Shown here piece after piece: positions 1 to 8,271 of a stretch of 37,472 nucleotides of DNA (positions within the stretch are counted from its first letter, which is position 1; each line of letters begins with the position of its first letter). Source of the stretch: Prevotella sp. UBA746 (GTDB lineage: Bacteria > Bacteroidota > Bacteroidia > Bacteroidales > Bacteroidaceae); assembly GCA_002298545.1 (NCBI GenBank), contig DBKQ01000118.1, positions 16,638 through 54,109 on the forward strand, read 5' to 3'. Under the pieces are notes generated by a model. The model had not been told where the DNA came from and did not search any database. It was given only the letters and a program-made list of their open reading frames with translations. A program made the position numbers and the translations under genes.

Positions 1-208
1 TCGGGCGATAAACATAAAAAACAATGTAGCTCACAGATAGAGGACAACAATAAAAATCATGTATCTTAATATGTTGTGTTTTTATTGTTTTCGTCTAAAA
101 TCCCTCTCACTTCCGATAATATATATTACAGGAAGAATACTGCCACTCCACAACAACAATAACAACACTTTGGAAAGTGTCAGCAAAGACTAATGCCGAA
201 TAATAGTG

Positions 209-252
209 GCACCAAAAGTGCTTCTATGCTGCACTTTTGGTGCAGCATAGAA
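209..252. repeat. Contiguous A-B-A'-B' interleaved inverted repeat
   Basis: Four segments abut without gaps. A is 209-221 (GCACCAAAAGTGC), B is 222-230 (TTCTATGCT), A' is 231-243 (exact reverse complement of A) and B' is 244-252 (exact reverse complement of B). A/A' and B/B' stems cannot both form as simple hairpins, so the element can fold in two exclusive ways, or as a strained pseudoknot. A and A' also each contain GCAC...GTGC mini-hairpins. Function unknown. Confidence 0.8.
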
Positions 253-328
253 ATACCGATAGCGAAAGATAGCTTTAGCACTAGCGGTGAATAAGGAGTC
301 ATCCGAAGACAGTATTCCCCCGTTGAAA

Positions 329-428
329 GTGTGAGGGGTAAGTATCGACCCCTCACACTATCCCTCACACCTCAGAAGTTCGATAAACAGGGGCTTTCAA
401 GGCTATTGGTGAGGGTGTGAGGGTAAAA
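329..428. repeat. GTGAGGG/CCCTCAC repeat cluster
   Basis: Positions 329-339 and 348-358 form a perfect 11-bp inverted repeat (GTGTGAGGGGT / ACCCCTCACAC) with an 8-nt loop. Further CCCTCAC or GTGAGGG copies lie at about 363-370 and 411-428. The pattern looks like an intergenic REP-like sequence. It could also act as a transcript end for the minus-strand gene that stops at 493, but it has no adjacent T run and lies more than 60 nt beyond the stop. Confidence 0.55.
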
Positions 429-492
429 CGTCCGAAAACTTTTTTGGTTCTTCTCAAATTTTATTGTAATTTTAAAAGATTTATTGTGATTT

Positions 493-1287
493 TCACTTGC
501 AGAACTTCTTTCCACCTTGTATTACTATTCCCTTGTAGTCCTTGCCCACCTGTTGTCCGGAGAGGTTATACATTTTTTTATCACTGAGTCTGTCAGCCGT
601 TACCGACACAATTGCACTCGTGAAGTCAGATAGCGTAGGAGGCTGCTCGTCACTCTTGTATATGCATACGCCACCGTCATAGCAAGAGTCAAAACGTGCT
701 ATTACCATATCTTCAGGTTTAGTACATGTAGGTCTTGCCAATGTATTTTCAAGCCATGTCGTCAATGTCGTACCAACCCCCTCTATCCAGCAATCAGCAT
801 CCTCTCCTTTACAATCCCAATTATCACCAAAAGCTAACTTTATCCTTTTGCGCTTTATGTCGCCACCAATAACAGAATCTGTAGAGGATACATAGAAGTC
901 TATTGGATAATAATCATATATTTTAAAATGGTCACCTGATTCAAGATTGAAATCAAGCCTTAATTCAAATTGGGGACCTCCTATAACCCAATAATATACA
1001 GAATATATTTTTTTATCGCTTTCATATACTACCTCTTTGTCTTCCAAGTAATGAATATTATAATCGTCTTTCATTTTACGTGACAAGATTATCTTGCAGT
1101 TTTTTCCATCTATTATCGTATCCTTATCCACATACCGCTGGTATTCAGCCTTTTGCACTTCGCCGTCCACCATCTTGTAGTAACTATAGTTCCATACCTT
1201 TCCTTCGGTATATACCGGCAAATAGTCGCGTGCGTCAACTCTGCAAAAAGATGTCAGCGCAAGAAGTATAAGCAATATATTTTTCAT
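493..1287 (-). CDS. Secreted protein with T9SS-type C-terminal signal, function unknown
   Basis: 264 aa. Residues 1-19 are a signal peptide (hydrophobic LLILLALTSFC). The body has no family I can name: mixed beta-type sequence with a cysteine-rich middle (DNWDCKGEDADCW near 155-167; Cys again near 202 and 208). The last 30 residues carry the short Prevotella-style sorting tail (MYNLSGQQV, then GIVIQGGKK), closely like the end of the 1300-aa protein at 18427-22329. It is therefore probably exported across the outer membrane by T9SS and may be surface-anchored. It has its own consensus promoter at 1328-1358 with a leader of about 35 nt, so it can be transcribed apart from the S74 gene upstream. 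Confidence 0.75.
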   Translation of the reverse strand: MKNILLILLALTSFCRVDARDYLPVYTEGKVWNYSYYKMVDGEVQKAEYQRYVDKDTIIDGKNCKIILSRKMKDDYNIHYLEDKEVVYESDKKIYSVYYWVIGGPQFELRLDFNLESGDHFKIYDYYPIDFYVSSTDSVIGGDIKRKRIKLAFGDNWDCKGEDADCWIEGVGTTLTTWLENTLARPTCTKPEDMVIARFDSCYDGGVCIYKSDEQPPTLSDFTSAIVSVTADRLSDKKMYNLSGQQVGKDYKGIVIQGGKKFCK

Positions 1288-1327
1288 AATAATCCCTTTT
1301 AAAATTAATATTGTTATTCTATTCCTA

Positions 1328-1358
1328 CAAATATAGAATAATTTTGAATGTTCACAAA
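1328..1358 (-). promoter_or_regulatory. Bacteroidetes promoter for the 264-aa secreted protein
   Basis: On the minus strand the -33 box TTTG is at 1358-1355 and the -7 box TATATTTG at 1335-1328, with a 19-bp spacer. This matches the Bacteroidetes primary-sigma consensus exactly. The expected start of transcription is near 1321, about 35 nt ahead of the ATG at 1287. Confidence 0.75.
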
Positions 1359-1373
1359 ATTTAATTTCACTTT

Positions 1374-2294
1374 TTATTCTTTTATCCAGTTTTTAGAGTC
1401 AACAGGCGTGTCGTTGATATAAAGTGTTGCCACATGAACGCCTTTATGCAAACCTGAAACATCCTCAGAAATCGTAGGAGAATATTTATTTAAGTTTATT
1501 GTTTTCTCCTTGTCACCTGTGGTGGAAGAAATGAGCAATTTCGGATTTGAGGCATCATTTGCAAGTTCTGTTGAAATGGTCAATAGATTGTTGTTTCCGT
1601 CTGTAGTACATTTTACAATTTTGTTTTCGTTTTTAGTCTGTACCATTGAGGTACTTGAACTTTTAAGTTGTTCTATGACAGTTGCCTGATTGTCAACAAT
1701 CTCTTGAAGCTCCTGAACAGCCTTCACAAGTACAGGTATAAGTGCAATGTAGTTAACAACCTTAAAGCCATGATTGTCGCTCATTACAATGTCTGGGATA
1801 ACTTTCTCCATATCCTGAGCCAAGAATCCGAACTGAGGTTTCTCTGATTCCCATGGTCCAGCGGGAGTTAAATTCCGTAAAGAGTCTATTTTTATACTCT
1901 CTTGCTTCCATTTATAAGTTACGGGGCGAAGTTGAGAAACCGTATTCAAACCAGACTGAACATCTTGGATATTTTCTTTTGCCCTTGCATCAGAATAGTT
2001 ATAGACGTTGGCAACCTGAATGCTATTAAAAGTACTCGTTTCCGTATTAAAGAAGACAACCTGATTTCCGGTTCCGGCAATTCGCGGATTGTCGGGAGTT
2101 ACGTCAACCTGAAAATAATTGCTGTCTTTGCAGGTAAGATACGTTCCGTTCCAGTCTTTGGCGGTCAGTTTGTACGATAGTTTCTGGTCTACACCATTTA
2201 TCTTTACGGATCCGTCAGAATACTTTATTTGTGCACTTACACTGAAAATGCTTGCTGCAAGCATTAACATTGATAATATCAAATTCTTTTTCAT
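1374..2294 (-). CDS. Secreted tail-fibre-like protein with S74 self-cleaving chaperone domain and sorting tail
   Basis: 306 aa. Residues 1-21 are a signal peptide ending SVSAQ. Residues 98-200 are a Peptidase_S74 intramolecular chaperone domain, first described in phage endosialidase tail spikes. The hallmark stretch YSDARAKENI (100-109) carries the Ser101/Lys106 pair used for self-cleavage, followed by LRPVTYKWK (122-130), FGFLAQDMEKVIPDIV (155-170) and a coiled coil (185-212). Family knowledge: S74 domains help trimer formation and are released by cutting in front of the Ser. The last 80 residues look like a T9SS sorting domain (GLHKGVHVATLYIND). It begins 7 bp after the C25 peptidase gene stops, so the two are probably co-transcribed. 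What the N-terminal part (22-97) binds is unknown. Confidence 0.8.
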   Translation of the reverse strand: MKKNLILSMLMLAASIFSVSAQIKYSDGSVKINGVDQKLSYKLTAKDWNGTYLTCKDSNYFQVDVTPDNPRIAGTGNQVVFFNTETSTFNSIQVANVYNYSDARAKENIQDVQSGLNTVSQLRPVTYKWKQESIKIDSLRNLTPAGPWESEKPQFGFLAQDMEKVIPDIVMSDNHGFKVVNYIALIPVLVKAVQELQEIVDNQATVIEQLKSSSTSMVQTKNENKIVKCTTDGNNNLLTISTELANDASNPKLLISSTTGDKEKTINLNKYSPTISEDVSGLHKGVHVATLYINDTPVDSKNWIKE

Positions 2295-2301
2295 AATTAG
2301 T

Positions 2302-4595
2302 TTATTTTATGTTTCGTAATTCTATTTTGCTGTCTTTACATATAGTTGTTTCTGGTTCTATCATTATCGTATCGGCTTCGATTACAGCTGATGGAGAATC
2401 AAAAGTTACAGCTCCTGTAGGTTTCGTTTTTGTAACTGAAGAACCTATATATATAACGTCATTTTTGTAGTGAATGGATGAATCTGAAATACTTTCATTT
2501 TGTATGTGCATAGATTTAAGAGTGAATATTTTTGGTATATAGTTCTGTTTGGTTATACATACAGAAACATTTGACGGAATGTCTGTAAATACATCCGTTG
2601 ATTTTCCTCTTACTACCTTATAATATGCTTTTCCGTTATCATCAGCACTCATAACGCATATCGTTGGATTGTCTAAGTTTGTGTTAACTTCAAGCTTATT
2701 TACTCCTATAATATCGATATTCGCATTTGTAATTTCTTTTGGTAGTTCTGTAAATATAGGCATCTCCGGGTCTCCTATTGGATTCAGTCCCAATTGTATC
2801 CATCTATCACAATTATAGGTATTGCACTTGTTCACCATATTATTTTTTGCCGCTGCTACTAAAACTCCATAATTCTTATTTTCAAAATCAGACGAGAACA
2901 GATTCTGATAAAAAAGTGCATTGTACATTGTAGAATACAAAGGGTAAGGAACAGCAGAATACCATCCGGCTCGTGAACATCCCAAATATGCAAGGACACC
3001 ACTGTTGCGATTTCTTATAAAACTTTCGCTCAAACAGGGATCAACCTCCAAATCTTTTTCTGTTGAATCAAAAGCATTTGTTACACATGCATTTGTTGTT
3101 ATTATAGAAAAGCCTTTGTTTATCAAGCGATCAGCTTCATAGCAAGAATACCCTCCCGAAGGATTATTTAGCCACATGTATTGAAGTCCATGCGAGATAA
3201 AGTCAACAAACGAATATCCTTTAGAAAATTCTTCATGTATGTTTCCACAATGAAATTCATAATTATTTTTATCTGGTATATTTGTTCCTGTGTCAAAGAA
3301 TTTATACCAGGTTCCACTCCAATGGCCTTTTATGTAATTTTCATAAAAATAATCAGCCATTTCTTCACTTGTGCTTTTGCCTATGGGTCGTTCGTTCTTC
3401 ATTTCACTTCCCATAGATATAAAAGTGTTGGACCATTCCTTTGAAAGGGGATCTTTCTCATAAGTAAGAAGTTTGTATATATATATGAATCGACATCTGT
3501 GTCTGTTCTTACAGGTAATCTTGTTACAAATACAGTTGGTGTAAAATCAACGTAGTCTTCAACTTCTCCATACAAGTCGTTCCCATTTGAATTCCATTCG
3601 AAATTTCCATTAAAACAGGCAAAATACAAATCTGTAGGTATAGTTTTGTCTATTAGGTAATCCATTTTGCCACAGTCAAAAGATTTGCTATAACATCCTC
3701 TCACAGGAACCACAGTGTCGTCTCCTCCGAGCATAACATATTTTATACCATATGCTTTATACATTGAATATATACACCTCTTTATCTTTTCTTGCAGGTC
3801 GTTACCTTTATAGAAACTGTTTATATATTCAGTGGTGACAACTTTTGTTCTTACACCCTTTGTCGTTTTCCAGTCAGAAAGCGGTTTGAAAGATGCAGCC
3901 AATGCTTTGTTCGTAATTATTACATAATCTATCCTATCTTCAAGAAATACATTTTTTTCAACTTTGAGAAAAAGAGAATCTACAAAATGTTCGTTGTAAA
4001 CATTAGACTTTACCATGTCAAATGTTTCATTACTGACATTAAAGCTACGTTTTAGACTTTTTCCTTCTGTCGTTTTTAATTTCAAATCTATTTTGTCCAC
4101 GAGGTATAGTTCTTTCATCTTGCTGTCGTAGACAAATGGGCACACGATAAAACGTGCGATATTGACATTGTCAAATGTGCTAGTGCAGATAAACTCTACA
4201 TTTTTGTCGGGGAAAGTCGCTCCAGCATAATCTACAGCCTTATTCTCTGGCGCAGAAATGTAAAAGTTCGTAGGATAAACTTGTGGCACAGGTGCTAAAT
4301 CAACATCTTTCATTATCAATTTCTTTGACAGCGTTATCTCGGTATTGCTATATGACTTTCCAAAAGGCAGGGCTAAATTGACAGAAAACATAGGTAAAGC
4401 AGGCGAAGAAATATTGTCGCCATAAAAAGCCATCTGCTTTTCTGATTTTATATGTATTCTTCCAAGAGAATCTTTCATAAAAGAAAAATCATCTTTTGAA
4501 TAACATAGTTTGTAGTTTTCATCTCCTATTGCAACTGAAACGATGCATAGTTGTAGAAACAAAAACATTGCTGTAATTAATGTAATTCTTTTCAT
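2302..4595 (-). pseudogene. Gingipain-like C25 cysteine peptidase, frame-split at a TA repeat
   Basis: Two reading frames together make one peptidase of about 763 aa. The first (4595-3399) has a signal peptide, a propeptide-like region and the start of the C25 catalytic domain (DYVIITNKAL, KYVMLGGDDTVVPVR, TPTVFVTRLPVR). The second (from about 3475 to 2302) continues as KLLTYEKDPLSKEW, the usual gingipain continuation, and holds the catalytic His (FISHG, codon at 3190-3192) and Cys (TTNACVTNAF, codon at 3085-3087). The shift lies in the alternating TA tract 3476-3486: removing one TA restores SYIYKLLTYEKDP. As read, the first product stops after 398 aa and lacks the catalytic residues. The C-terminus is an Ig-like segment then a short beta-repeat tail, without a clear sorting signal. 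It could be a pseudogene, a phase-variable gene or a sequencing slip. Confidence 0.85.
3476..3486. repeat. TA dinucleotide tract at the peptidase frameshift
   Basis: An 11-nt uninterrupted alternating T/A run sits inside the C25 reading frame. Deleting one TA unit (or adding two) rejoins the reading frames. Dinucleotide runs in coding sequence are known slippage sites, so the tract is a candidate on/off switch. Confidence 0.8.
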
Positions 4596-4637
4596 AACTT
4601 TTTGTTTTTATGAGTGAATAAAAAATGGAATCGTTTT

Positions 4638-4985
4638 TTACTCAAAACATCCACTCAGATGTTTCTCATCATAATATATATCAATTGTCATCTTTTCTGT
4701 CCCCTCACCATAATCCGGTACAGAAATCGTTGTTCCCATCGGTCCGATATTCTGCGTGGAATGATGCATAACGTTACCGAACTGGTCGCGAATAACAATG
4801 TCTACATTATATATAGTAGAATCGGATTTGATTGTTATGTCGTCACCGTCAGAGTCAACTATCGGAATTCCAGAGTTATGAGGTGGTGTATGCCCCTTGA
4901 TGTCATACATCGTTATCTGTGTCTTTGAATTGATTGATAATGTAATAAGCACTGCCAATAATGCTGTCAGCGTTCTTGTTTTCAT
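4638..4985 (-). CDS. DUF3244 family small secreted protein
   Basis: 115 aa with a signal peptide (about residues 1-20, TALLAVLITLSIN). The rest is a single beta-sandwich-like domain with the DUF3244 pattern: IPIVDSDGDDITIKS, then VDIVIRDQFGNVMH, then TISVPDYGEGTEKMTIDIYY. The family is common in Bacteroides and Prevotella, often beside secreted cysteine peptidases and TPR/HTH regulators; its function is not established. Here it lies 42 bp upstream of the C25 peptidase gene and behind a consensus promoter (5014-5046), so it probably heads a DUF3244-C25-S74 transcription unit. Inhibitor or partner of the peptidase is a guess from position only. Confidence 0.8.
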   Translation of the reverse strand: MKTRTLTALLAVLITLSINSKTQITMYDIKGHTPPHNSGIPIVDSDGDDITIKSDSTIYNVDIVIRDQFGNVMHHSTQNIGPMGTTISVPDYGEGTEKMTIDIYYDEKHLSGCFE

Positions 4986-5013
4986 AAGCGTTTATTTTTA
5001 GGTTTATTCGCTG

Positions 5014-5046
5014 CAAAGTTAATTGACAGGGATTGAAACATACAAA
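5014..5046 (-). promoter_or_regulatory. Bacteroidetes promoter of the DUF3244/C25/S74 unit
   Basis: Minus-strand -33 TTTG at 5046-5043 and -7 TAACTTTG at 5021-5014 with a 21-bp spacer. The predicted start is near 5007, about 22 nt ahead of the ATG at 4985. No other match lies upstream of the peptidase gene. Confidence 0.75.
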
Positions 5047-5047
5047 T

Positions 5048-5115
5048 AAAAAGTTGTGCAAAAGTTTTGCATTTGCCTTTTTTATTGAAAATGCATAACT
5101 TTTGCACAACTTTTT
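5048..5115 (-). terminator. Strong hairpin after the regulator gene
   Basis: Arms 5048-5072 and 5091-5115 are inverted copies matching at 24 of 25 positions, with an 18-nt loop. The outer stem ends in a T run when read on the minus strand, and it begins about 25 nt after the regulator reading frame ends (5141). That fits an intrinsic terminator. The arms also contain TGCAAAAGTTTTGCA (5058-5072), itself a palindrome, and lie directly next to the DUF3244 promoter, so an operator role is an alternative. Confidence 0.65.
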
Positions 5116-5140
5116 GCAGGATTATAAGCATTGTTTTGCT

Positions 5141-6905
5141 TTAATAAATGGATTTTATAAACTTCTCCCACTCACTTGGTGATGCAAAATTTCCGAAATT
5201 CTTTTGGCACAGCCGTCGACTGATGGAGTATATTGAACTTTGGGACTTATTGAGAAGCTTTGATATTTTCGCAGAGTTGAGACCTATTCGCATCAGAAGG
5301 CATGTCTTTAGTTCAGTATCACTCATCGGACAAAGCTCTGAAAGTCTATCTTCAAAAGACGAGTATATACCGAAAACAGCCAGTCTCAAATCATTCCACT
5401 CGTCAGGCTTAATATGACTATTGCTTTCATATAACGAAACAATCCGCTTGTATATACTTGTTTTTTTTATGCTTGTATCGCAGAACTTTTCATTATAACG
5501 TCGTTGTTGATATCATGCAACTGCTTCTCTTTCAGAATAAGAATTTTTTCAACTCAGCCATATTCTGAGTTTCAAGATTGCTTATTGAGGAAAGTCTTTT
5601 CCTTATGTCTTCCAATTCATCTTCTTTTTCCTTGATGATGCATTCGGTAGCTTCATTTTCTTTTTTCCTCAGAGCGACAAGCATCTTATATCTTTTCTCT
5701 ATTGCACGCTTTTTCCTCGCGATTCTCTTATATAGTATAAAAGACGAGAGCATAACAATTATCAAAAGCGAAAATATTACAATGATGTATAGTTTCTTGA
5801 TTGTGTTTTCATTTTTCAACGTAATATTTTCCTTTTCCCTGATGCTGTAATTGTATAATGCATTGGCTTTGGCTGAAGCCTCAGCGGCAACAGCCTTTTC
5901 AACAGAATCTGAATATTCTTTGTATTTTTGTATGCAGTAATGTGTAGCTTGCTGTTCACCCTTTTTATTATGGTATATTGCCAGCCACCAATATGCATAT
6001 TTCTTTCCATAGATATTACCACAGGTGATTGTCGAGTCGCAGAAGATCTTTGCCGTATCGTTAAATCCTAATCGGGAATAGATTTCAAGGGCTGTGGAGT
6101 ATAACGCACTTAGATTATTCCTGTTCTTTTGCTTAAGCGAAATATCAATATGCAGTTTTGCTTTATTCAATTGTCCGTATTCCATATAATGCACGGCAAG
6201 TTGACATTCTGTTTCAGATATTTTGTCGGAGTCTTTAATGCTGTATGCCAACGAATTGGCTTTTTGAATATATTTTAATGCCACATTTTTCTTTTCTAAA
6301 CATCCGTAAGTCCATGCCAATTCTTCACAATCATACAATACACGTCTCTGGTTATTGCATTTTTGATTGTAACGTAATGATTTCAACTGATACGGCAATG
6401 CTTCTTTATGCAATCCTTGCATTGAATAGTTATAGCCTAATTGATAATAGCATAAATACAATAAAGTACTTTTTTGTCTGTCTTTCATCATTTTTAGACA
6501 TTCAAGGAAATATTGGTTTGATGATGTTATATCATTATAATTTCTATAGATACATCCTGCACAATAAAGCCCTTGTAGCAAAATATCTTCATCACCTGTT
6601 TTCCCATAGTGGTTTATAATGTCTTGTATCTCTGATATATTATTATATTTACCATTGCCTTTTGCTATTGACTTTAGACAGAGAAATCTGTAATACCAAT
6701 TATTTCCATCATCTTTGATATTATATTTGCATTCTATTCTTCTAAGTTTTGCTTGGGCTGTGTAAGGCTGAATATCACATAAAGAATCTATCTCTATAAG
6801 TTCTTTCGGATATTGATGAGATTTATGGCACGAAGATACTATACATATTATAATGCACAGTGCCAAACAGAGTGATGAAATTATATGAATATTATTTTTT
6901 CTCAT
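5141..6905 (-). pseudogene. TPR / membrane / C-terminal HTH regulator, broken by at least two frameshifts
   Basis: The main frame (6905-5532, 457 aa) has a lipoprotein-type signal (IVSSC, Cys near 26), TPR-like helices from about 60 to 345, one membrane helix (about 370-392, LYIIVIFSLLIIVMLSSFIL) and a coiled coil, then stops early. The expected C-terminus is present in another frame down to 5141: YNEKFCDTSIKK, PDEWNDLRLAVFGIYSSFED, then a LuxR-like helix-turn-helix (LTxxE-like region followed by AKISKLLNKSQSSIYSISRR). A third frame bridges them (ILKEKQLHDI). Adding one A in the A6 run (5544-5549) and one base near 5506-5513 would restore a protein of about 580 aa. In this family the periplasmic TPR part senses and the cytoplasmic HTH binds DNA; as read, the HTH is cut off. 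Neighbouring DUF3244 and C25 genes are likely former targets. Confidence 0.75.
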
Positions 6906-6946
6906 ATATAAAATGAAAGAATATTTATTATGAATTACAGAGTTTA

Positions 6947-8248
6947 TTATTTATTTCTTGTTTCAAGATACTTGTTGATTACATCTACAGAGAGTCTGTC
7001 GGGGGTAGTCAACAGACTCAGTATGCCGTTCTCGCGGAGAAGCGACACGATGAGCCTTTGCTCGGCAATGGTCTTCTGACATATCACGTGGCGATAGTAG
7101 TCTTCGGTGGAACGGGGCTTAGAAAGAGAATACTCCTCCATTTCGCTGTCTTCAAAGAATACCACAACGAGGCGGTGTTGGCGGTTGATTGCACGAAGAT
7201 ACTCCAACTGGCGCATCGCTGCCGACTTGCCGGTAAAGTTTGTGAACAGCACCAACAGACTGCGCTTGCGCAAATTGCGGCGCAAGCTGGAGTCAAGGGC
7301 AGAAAAGTCGGTCTCCTTGAAGTCCGACTCTTCCCTGTACAGAGCCTCCTGTATAGACTGCATCTGTCCGCTACGCTTGTCGGGAGCAACAAACGACTCA
7401 AACCTGTTGCTGAAAGACGCCACTCCCGCCTTGTCTTCCTTGAATATAGCGATATACGAGAGAACAAGCGAGGCATTTATCGAATAATCAAGAAGCGTCA
7501 TACCACGGAAAGTCTGCTGCATTACCCTACCCTTGTCTATGATACACAAAAGCTGCTGCGACTTCTCCTCCTCATAAATATTCGTCATCAGTTGGTTGCG
7601 GCGAGCCGATGCCTTCCAGTTGATGGTACGGAAATCATCACCGTCGACATACTCGCGAATCTGTTCCAGTTCGGTATTGTTGCCCGGACGGCGCACACGC
7701 TTTATTCCGCTCTCAGAGAGACGGTTGTTAATGGCAAGGAATTCATATCTACGGAGCGACAGGTATGAGGGATAGACCTTCACCGACACAGGGGCTCCAC
7801 ACGTTATACGCCGCTCGGCAAGTCCGAGAACAGAGGAAATAAACACACGGATGCGTCCGAACCCATATTCTCCACGCTGCAAAGGACAAAGGGTATAGCT
7901 AATCTCCTTTACGCTGGACGCTTTTACATTCAGTCGGAAATCAATGTCGCGCCGCTGGAAAACAACAGGAATCTCGTCCACCACACTCATGTAAAGACGG
8001 AACGGTGCATGATTCTCAACACGAATAACTATGGTATTGTCGTCGCCATTTGAAAACCTCTCCGCACAATGGCGCGAAGCATCAACCCACCGCCGCCAGA
8101 AAAGCAAGCACACATCGGCTACTGTTGCTACTGCAAGCAACAGAAGAAACAGTCTGCCCACTCCATAGAGCACAGGAAGGAAATGCCCTGTGGCAATGAC
8201 AAGAGCCACAAAGGCAGTAAGGAGATAAAACCTGGTTTTTAAATACAT
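6947..8248 (-). CDS. DUF58 domain protein
   Basis: 433 aa. Two N-terminal membrane helices (about 7-27 and 31-50) precede a beta-rich region. The DUF58 signature lies at about 190-220 (ELEQIREYVDGDDFRTINWK, then ASARR), followed by a von Willebrand A-like fold (LLCIIDKGRVM near 236, LLVLFTNFTGKSA near 330). DUF58 proteins are encoded with MoxR ATPases and are thought to act with them as chaperone or stress modules at the membrane; the mechanism is not known. The gene starts 23 bp after the MoxR gene, in the same transcription unit. Confidence 0.9.
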   Translation of the reverse strand: MYLKTRFYLLTAFVALVIATGHFLPVLYGVGRLFLLLLAVATVADVCLLFWRRWVDASRHCAERFSNGDDNTIVIRVENHAPFRLYMSVVDEIPVVFQRRDIDFRLNVKASSVKEISYTLCPLQRGEYGFGRIRVFISSVLGLAERRITCGAPVSVKVYPSYLSLRRYEFLAINNRLSESGIKRVRRPGNNTELEQIREYVDGDDFRTINWKASARRNQLMTNIYEEEKSQQLLCIIDKGRVMQQTFRGMTLLDYSINASLVLSYIAIFKEDKAGVASFSNRFESFVAPDKRSGQMQSIQEALYREESDFKETDFSALDSSLRRNLRKRSLLVLFTNFTGKSAAMRQLEYLRAINRQHRLVVVFFEDSEMEEYSLSKPRSTEDYYRHVICQKTIAEQRLIVSLLRENGILSLLTTPDRLSVDVINKYLETRNK

Positions 8249-8271
8249 CTGCTGATATTATCTATATTTTG

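Larger units (their letters stand above)
1..492. other. Gene-free spacer rich in palindromic repeats
   Basis: I see no convincing gene here. A 62-codon minus-strand reading frame at 180-368 runs straight through the inverted repeats listed separately and has no signal or domain, so I treat it as a by-product of a repeat. Positions 1-180 are AT-rich with no recognisable feature. The stretch lies downstream of the last minus-strand gene. Confidence 0.6.

Noticed and set aside
180..368. 62-codon minus-strand frame
   Set aside because: It runs across inverted repeats and has no signal, domain or promoter; best explained as a repeat-derived frame.
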